DNA of 10,079 nucleotides from Patescibacteria group bacterium (lineage in GTDB: Bacteria > Patescibacteriota > Microgenomatia > Daviesbacterales > UBA10151): assembly GCA_018816815.1 (NCBI GenBank), contig JAHIVD010000030.1, forward strand, positions 1-10,079, read 5' to 3'. Position numbers and translations under genes: made by a program. Below, one piece after another: positions 6,901 through 10,079 of the stretch. The number at the start of each line of letters is the position of its first letter. The stretch's first letter is position 1. The notes beneath the pieces were generated by a model. That model searched no databases and had not been told where the DNA came from. It saw only the letters and a program-made list of their open reading frames with translations.

Positions 6901-9089
6901 CTGACATTGCCAGTTCTGTCTTAAATCAAAAAGCTGACCTGCTCGTTAAGACAGCCTCCGGAAGTTCGCGAGCATCAAGAGAAGTTTCCACTGATTTGGC
7001 AATCGCGTGGGTCAAAACATATTTATGCACGAACAACTGGCGCAATCATAACATCCGATACGATGAAAAATCGGGTAAATTCATCTTGACCGAAGTTGGA
7101 AAATCAGCCTTCGCTGCTTACATCGACGCTATTGACTATTTTCAGAATTTGCCAGACAGCAAAAAATTAGCAATTGCTTTAAAAACAATGTCTGACGAAA
7201 ATGGATTACTGGTTTCAGATAAAGGTAGAAATCTGCTTGAGAAAATATTAGTTGGTGGATTGGGTTTAAAAGAAGAGTTTTTCAGAGCAGCTCTAAGTAG
7301 CGCTATTAGAAAAGGTAGCGCAGAAATTGTTGGACTACCAACTGCTCAACTGCTAGTACCATTTATGTTCAGGGCGCTTAATGCTGAGGCTGTTGATTTA
7401 AGAAAAGTCAGAAATGTGAGATTTGAAGCAAAAGAAGAAGACAAGAGTGTTTATAAAAAAGTAGGTGATACAGATTACTCTCAAGATTTACCACGAATCC
7501 TTGGTTCGAATACCGATGCTCTGCGCTATTTTGGGTTTCGTTATCGTTTGCACCCCAATTCAATCATTGGAAGACAAGCTCAAGATAGTAACTCTGTCTA
7601 TTTCGAAACCTTAAATAGTCTAACAACTCAGATAGTTTCTTCTCCCGAATTAAATAAGACCGCTGAAACCAGTTCCTTGTCAAGCGTAACCGAAGCAATG
7701 ATTAAAGCTGGTGAAACTTCTCCAGTGTTCGTTCGTGGAATGCAAATGGCAGTTCAGCTTATCAACTTCGAACCAGCTGTTCACGAGCGTCTATCTCAAA
7801 CTCAAGACAGTATGAAAGGAGTGAAAAAGTTGCACTTCTGGGACAATCTTCTTTCAATGGCTCAAAGAGATCCAGAGCTTTCTCGATTTTTAGAACAAAA
7901 TCTTATATCACTTGATTCTTATCTAGGTGGCGGATGCCTTTTTACCACTTATGGAGCGACCATTAGAAACAAGGCTGGTTTGCCCAGAAAAGTCGTTATT
8001 AAAATACTCAACCCTAATGCTGAAGAGTTTGTCCGATTGTCATATACTTTTAGCTCCACAGTATTGGACGAAGTCGAACAAAACACCAAAGGGAAAACAA
8101 GACAGCATGCAAGATTAGCAAGGTCGTTACTTGATTTATCATACAATTGGTGTCTTCAAGATATTAACGACCCAGTTTATGCTCGACTAGATGACATATT
8201 CCGTTTAACAATCCAGAAATATGCCGAGAATGTTGGCGAAGCCACAATCAATGCTCCTGAAAGACTATACACCTCTCAAAAAGTAAGAATAGAGGATCAA
8301 TGCGAAGGGACAACTCTTAATAAGTTTTTGGCAGACCCAAACGTTACAGACGAGAAAAAACAAGAGACAGTCGATCACCTTTTGAGATTCTTTAATTATC
8401 AGTTCGATTTCTCACCCACTACTTCTCATAACGGAGATAGGGTTTTTGTTTTTCACTCAGATCCTCATACTGGTAACTATATAATCAATCCAAAGCCAAC
8501 GAACCAAAAATTAGGGGTAATTGACAGAAGCATGTATATAGCTTTGGAAGAAAGAGATGTAGAAATGTTTAAACTGCTAAAAGTAAGGAATAACACACAG
8601 TTTATCAATGGATTTATTGAAAGATGTTTGGAAATTAACGGCATTGGGGGCAAGGAAGCAAAAAGAATTCGTTATAGGATATTTAGTCATCTAAGTACAG
8701 AATTCATCCGGCAAAGCATAGGCAGAAGAACTGACGCTACTGCCTATTTACAAATCGTTATGCGGGAATTTTCCAAATACGGAGAAAGATATTTTTCTTT
8801 TGAGAATCCAGAAATAGAACAATCAACTTTAGAAAGCAAGGCAAACAGCTACTTTAGAAACAATCCTGAAGCCGATACTTTATATGCTTACGATGCTCTT
8901 AAAAAACAATTGGTAAACGGAAAAAATGAAGCAACATTAACTTACCAGCAATTCACGGAACTTTTAAAAGAAATGCAAAAGAAAGGTTTTTTGCGCAAAA
9001 AAGCAATTGAAGTCCCAATTGAATACCGTCTCATGATAAGAAACATAATTGTCATGCAAAATCTTCAACAGAGATGGTTGAAGAGATAA
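3990..9089 (+). CDS. Giant soluble protein: M48-like zinc metallopeptidase domain fused to an ABC1/UbiB-like atypical kinase domain
   Basis: 1699 aa. The N-terminal part (about 95-230) resembles M48 peptidases: AFVYPDGTIFVSQFLI (151-166) parallels the family's NAFALPGG-IFVT strand, followed by ILAHEIKHL with the zinc ligands H181 and H185 and catalytic E182. HEMVSD (211-216) supplies the ExxxD third ligand (E212) and D216. Residues about 230-1300 are mostly helical and unrecognised. The C-terminal part resembles ABC1/AarF/UbiB kinases: a Gly-rich loop (1313-1323, GGGCLFTTYGA), VVIKIL with K1338, a hinge-like segment IEDQCEG (1434-1440), HSDPHTGN (1489-1496; catalytic-type D1491 and N1496) and VIDRS with D1512 in the DFG position. 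The UbiB KxGQ motif and Ala-rich loop are absent. No signal peptide or transmembrane helix is visible, unlike typical M48 membrane proteases, so I infer a cytosolic protein. The domain matches rest on motifs alone. Substrate and role are unknown; both active sites look intact. It stands alone after tRNA-Ser with its own probable promoter. Confidence 0.88.
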   Translation: MSLEGSLSENPIGAPSNKTAIAIAARKQPSPLLADTYIDTEFFRGRRNQTELEHVGFHLDDEHNSTPTVEIDILQPVILEVEDRKGQKITEDLTNRIRSEFEYLSATKSLEINSPRVAILQNYVNRMVENNQQWENKVRVVIMNKGQTPKAFVYPDGTIFVSQFLINLCDSLDETVSILAHEIKHLTNGTYQAAFKSAAQQGTSLGIDWLHEMVSDFGAPELLEQAGLKSTASVNLFTKLANHVGNRRGIAHQAPLLRAIQQLGIHTIKDYATSHISYTPLPLELKRAPRMTNFEAITDAAVKDDTESVALYLAKLHPRDLGQFFEIIDANSYYDLSKFSPKRETKREIAARVKVLVNQRLVSEGMSENEIKLFFLSTTRNGSLLSPTFKNVAEVESCAALAEQMFQKKTVNNATQKLFGRNRNSDPLENLVHFVQYRFDDFTDKNAVFLTDVDSIAQFIGTVNKLIKGELPQVKEGYFIDLEGGVSKHAYNRSAQIHEDLKYILFGYIERYYLSDIPDGELDQEQIENIFQAVKSAGFEYLPNSYYFPILEENIGPANRQIIESAYSKVYGRELVRHSSGKDIEPLPTPADFRNQIKGKSPMDIIRLLNRHARNYELDLETKAQYVQAGLEYFEEYDFTRSHLAALIKNQIGNETMGNWQKYEDPKWNTTDSIRTNPEDSFTGTSRQEEKSHPRKLTLDDLIQEFGLDHTTLYAEARRKGEIERISSEIKFVADTIASSEETLFDFVESIMRNIRTDIKTLDQYQLLAICRPLFMLASKEEGGTTSEEDRIRDFDRFYQLRLIQEIVQRIENVRFENVQDLSSYIRETKRKYSQSPTNIRFALYEDSVYSVLLAKPVRDELRRLTEPGNLRHQDYPVLLELLNENFPDSPQKRELIKALQTAHINNPDISIEGKIDFFSREYKSLGYEGAVLIAEQITDTPTYQAFKQRLDQLAIEHISGEESLNGVAATDIASSVLNQKADLLVKTASGSSRASREVSTDLAIAWVKTYLCTNNWRNHNIRYDEKSGKFILTEVGKSAFAAYIDAIDYFQNLPDSKKLAIALKTMSDENGLLVSDKGRNLLEKILVGGLGLKEEFFRAALSSAIRKGSAEIVGLPTAQLLVPFMFRALNAEAVDLRKVRNVRFEAKEEDKSVYKKVGDTDYSQDLPRILGSNTDALRYFGFRYRLHPNSIIGRQAQDSNSVYFETLNSLTTQIVSSPELNKTAETSSLSSVTEAMIKAGETSPVFVRGMQMAVQLINFEPAVHERLSQTQDSMKGVKKLHFWDNLLSMAQRDPELSRFLEQNLISLDSYLGGGCLFTTYGATIRNKAGLPRKVVIKILNPNAEEFVRLSYTFSSTVLDEVEQNTKGKTRQHARLARSLLDLSYNWCLQDINDPVYARLDDIFRLTIQKYAENVGEATINAPERLYTSQKVRIEDQCEGTTLNKFLADPNVTDEKKQETVDHLLRFFNYQFDFSPTTSHNGDRVFVFHSDPHTGNYIINPKPTNQKLGVIDRSMYIALEERDVEMFKLLKVRNNTQFINGFIERCLEINGIGGKEAKRIRYRIFSHLSTEFIRQSIGRRTDATAYLQIVMREFSKYGERYFSFENPEIEQSTLESKANSYFRNNPEADTLYAYDALKKQLVNGKNEATLTYQQFTELLKEMQKKGFLRKKAIEVPIEYRLMIRNIIVMQNLQQRWLKR

Positions 9090-9107
9090 TTGCAAGCTAG
9101 GTTGCAA
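9090..9107. repeat. Inverted repeat TTGCAA-N6-TTGCAA after the giant gene
   Basis: Two copies of the self-complementary hexamer TTGCAA (9090-9095 and 9102-9107) flank the six-base loop GCTAGG and can form a 6-bp hairpin immediately after the stop codon of the giant gene. No T-run follows, so it is not a normal intrinsic terminator. It could protect the mRNA 3' end, bind a protein, or mean nothing. Confidence 0.35.
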
Positions 9108-9167
9108 AACAAATAGCAAGTTATGGCTGTAAATTAAGTATGGATATAGTCTGTATAGTTATTCTAA

Positions 9168-9189
9168 CATCATTCACGCATCATTCACG
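9168..9189. repeat. Perfect 11-bp tandem duplication
   Basis: CATCATTCACG occurs twice head to tail (9168-9178 and 9179-9189) in the 121-bp gap between the giant gene and the split gene at 9211. The second copy ends 21 bases before the ATG at 9211, next to TATCAT (9191-9196), which could serve as a -10 box. It may be a replication-slippage duplication or a paired operator half-site. With only two copies the choice cannot be made from sequence. Confidence 0.6.
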
Positions 9190-9210
9190 ATATCATGCTT
9201 ACACTTAACT

Positions 9211-9671
9211 ATGATTCTGCACCTGTTTTACAGAAAACCAATTCATAAAATTACAAATCCAGGCCTGAAACAGGCAATCAAGCATGTAAAACAATCTTCT
9301 TCAAAAAAAAAGATGCACTGGAGAGAGCATTTAAACTTGTTGTCTCCCGGTATAAAGGCTACAGGTTCCGTACCTACTTGCTTTTCTGGAAAGCATTTGA
9401 AACCGATCCGAATAAACTCTGGCTGCAAACTGGTTTTATGCATTGTACACATCAAAATTTTCTCCTTCGCGTATTGCTCATCAAAAGCAACTGGTTTCCA
9501 AAGGAAGATATACAGCTTGGGTATAGTCTAGTTTGGCATATTTCACCGCACCAATACCTTAAAATTAAGATGAACAATAAATTCATTGCCGCTGACCCTT
9601 GGAATCATGGTTTTGGAATTCCCCTTGGTTATTTTGCCACAGGATTCAGCTACAAATCTCTTGCAAAATGA
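9211..9671 (+). pseudogene. Frameshifted or recoded gene: SPHQYL/DPW family protein, possibly transglutaminase-like
   Basis: The gene is split over two frames. The first runs from ATG 9211 (MILHLFYRKPIHKITNPGL...) to SSSKKK at the nine-A run 9303-9311; the second continues as DALERAFKLVVSRYKGYRF and ends at TGA 9669-9671. Joined by a -1 shift at A AAA AAG (9306-9312) they give a coherent 153-aa protein. The second frame has no ATG after its last stop at 9267-9269, so it cannot start alone convincingly. The joined product reads like an uncharacterised family I associate with Candidate Phyla Radiation bacteria: GFMHCT (Cys codon 9444-9446), ISPHQYLKIKM (His 9549-9551) and AADPW (Asp 9594-9596). 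The order Cys, His, Asp with HxYLxI...xxDPW resembles a transglutaminase/papain-like triad; that is inference. Either a one-base deletion (or homopolymer sequencing error) has broken it, or it is made by programmed frameshifting. A terminator follows. Confidence 0.72.
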
Positions 9672-9695
9672 GCTCATATTCATTATTATCTTTAC

Positions 9696-9728
9696 AGAGC
9701 GAAACTGCTTTCCTTTTCGCTTTTGATT
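9696..9728 (+). terminator. Rho-independent terminator after the split gene
   Basis: AGCGAAA (9698-9704) pairs with TTTCGCT (9715-9721) around a ten-base loop, and the 3' side runs into TTTTGATTTATT. Two or three further A-T/G-U pairs can extend the base of the stem. It lies 25 bases after the TGA at 9671 and is correctly placed to end that transcript. It also argues that the gene at 9774 has its own promoter. Confidence 0.7.
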
Positions 9729-9773
9729 TATTGTAAAATAGATTTTAGAGCAATTAGCTCACAGGTTTTACTT

Positions 9774-10049
9774 ATGCTTAACTGGCAAATATCAGAATTA
9801 GGATCATTAATTTTAGTTTTTGTTATGTGGGAAACTTTCTGGAAAGGAATCAGTCTCTGGAAATCAGCTAAAAAAGGAGATTTAATTTGGTTTATAGCCA
9901 TATTTTTAATCAACTTTTTTGGACTCATTCCATTATTTTATCTTTGGAGAACCAAACAACTAAAAGTTGTTCTAAGAGATTTTCAAGGTTTCTTTAAAAA
10001 TCCTGCGGAACTGTTTCACAAAGTAAAATCAGGGTTTGAGAAAAAGTAG
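9774..10049 (+). CDS. Small two-helix membrane protein, DUF5652-like
   Basis: The protein is 91 aa from the ATG at 9774 and ends with TAG. Two hydrophobic helices (about 9-23 and 37-58) are separated by WKGISLWKSAKKGDLIWF; the second contains INFFGLIPLFYLW. The pattern W-x-G-x-x-LWKxAxxxxxxWF-x-N-x-x-GxxP/L-x-Y matches what I know of DUF5652, a small membrane protein family of unknown function common in Candidate Phyla Radiation genomes. A basic, amphipathic tail (59-91) follows, probably cytoplasmic. The frame opens earlier with a TTG at 9723, but that start lies inside the terminator hairpin's T-tract and would add a polar stretch not expected for the family, so I chose the ATG, with a weak AGG at 9763-9765 as possible ribosome binding site. 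Transcription could start from TAAAAT near 9734-9739, but this is weak. No function can be given. Confidence 0.82.
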   Translation: MLNWQISELGSLILVFVMWETFWKGISLWKSAKKGDLIWFIAIFLINFFGLIPLFYLWRTKQLKVVLRDFQGFFKNPAELFHKVKSGFEKK

Positions 10050-10079
10050 ATACTCTCTACTCTGTCATCAAATAAAGCA

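Noticed and set aside
4284..8146. Short open frames in other frames of the giant gene (4284-4478, 6130-6321, 7927-8118, 7949-8146)
   Set aside because: All lie inside a continuous 1699-codon frame with conserved domain motifs and have no features of their own.
9243..9455. Minus-strand 70-codon frame
   Set aside because: It lies antisense to the split gene, whose two frames carry family motifs; nothing in it is recognisable.
9723..9773. TTG start at 9723 for the small membrane protein
   Set aside because: It sits in the T-tract of the preceding terminator and adds a 17-residue polar stretch; the ATG at 9774 gives a normal family length.
1..10079. CRISPR arrays, insertion sequences, toxin-antitoxin or phage genes
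   Set aside because: I looked for regularly spaced repeats, terminal inverted repeats, transposase or integrase motifs and phage structural genes and saw none.

Overview
The window reads like a piece of a small, AT-rich bacterial genome of the Candidate Phyla Radiation (Patescibacteria; a Microgenomates-like lineage is my guess). The reasons are the style of the small membrane proteins (a short lysine/glycine N-terminus followed directly by one hydrophobic helix, and a two-helix protein resembling DUF5652), a SPHQYL/DPW family protein that I associate with these bacteria, and a near absence of Shine-Dalgarno sequences. TGA is used as a stop, so the glycine code of Gracilibacteria/Absconditabacteria does not apply. 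This taxonomic placement is an inference from protein style.

Left part (1-3073), minus strand: a housekeeping block with dnaG (primase), then rpoD (primary sigma factor) after 4 nt, then the first 17 codons of a further gene that leaves the window at base 1. This is the dnaG-rpoD half of the classical macromolecular synthesis operon. A good sigma70-type promoter (TTGTTT, 17 nt, TACAAT) sits in the 120-bp gap before dnaG and also settles the dnaG start.

Middle (3074-3989), plus strand: a divergent gene for a membrane-anchored extracellular protein with eight cysteines, then a type II tRNA-Ser(GGA) with its own promoter and an encoded CCA.

Right-centre (3990-9089): one very large gene (1699 aa) fills half of the window. 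Its N-terminal quarter carries the zinc site of an M48-type metallopeptidase (HEIKH plus a downstream ExxxD), and its C-terminal quarter carries an ABC1/UbiB-like atypical kinase fold (glycine-rich loop, VIK lysine, HSDPHTGN, ID). About 1,000 residues between them match nothing I recognise, and no transmembrane segment is visible. A protease joined to an ABC1-like kinase on one soluble polypeptide is the most unusual item here.

Right end (9090-10079): a 153-residue protein with a possible transglutaminase-like Cys/His/Asp arrangement is split between two frames at a run of nine A residues that contains the heptamer A AAA AAG. A clear intrinsic terminator follows, then a 91-aa two-helix membrane protein of DUF5652 type.

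Two genes (3074 GTG and 3990 ATG) share the same upstream architecture, TGN plus a -10-like hexamer ending exactly 6 nt before the start codon, which points to leaderless mRNAs.
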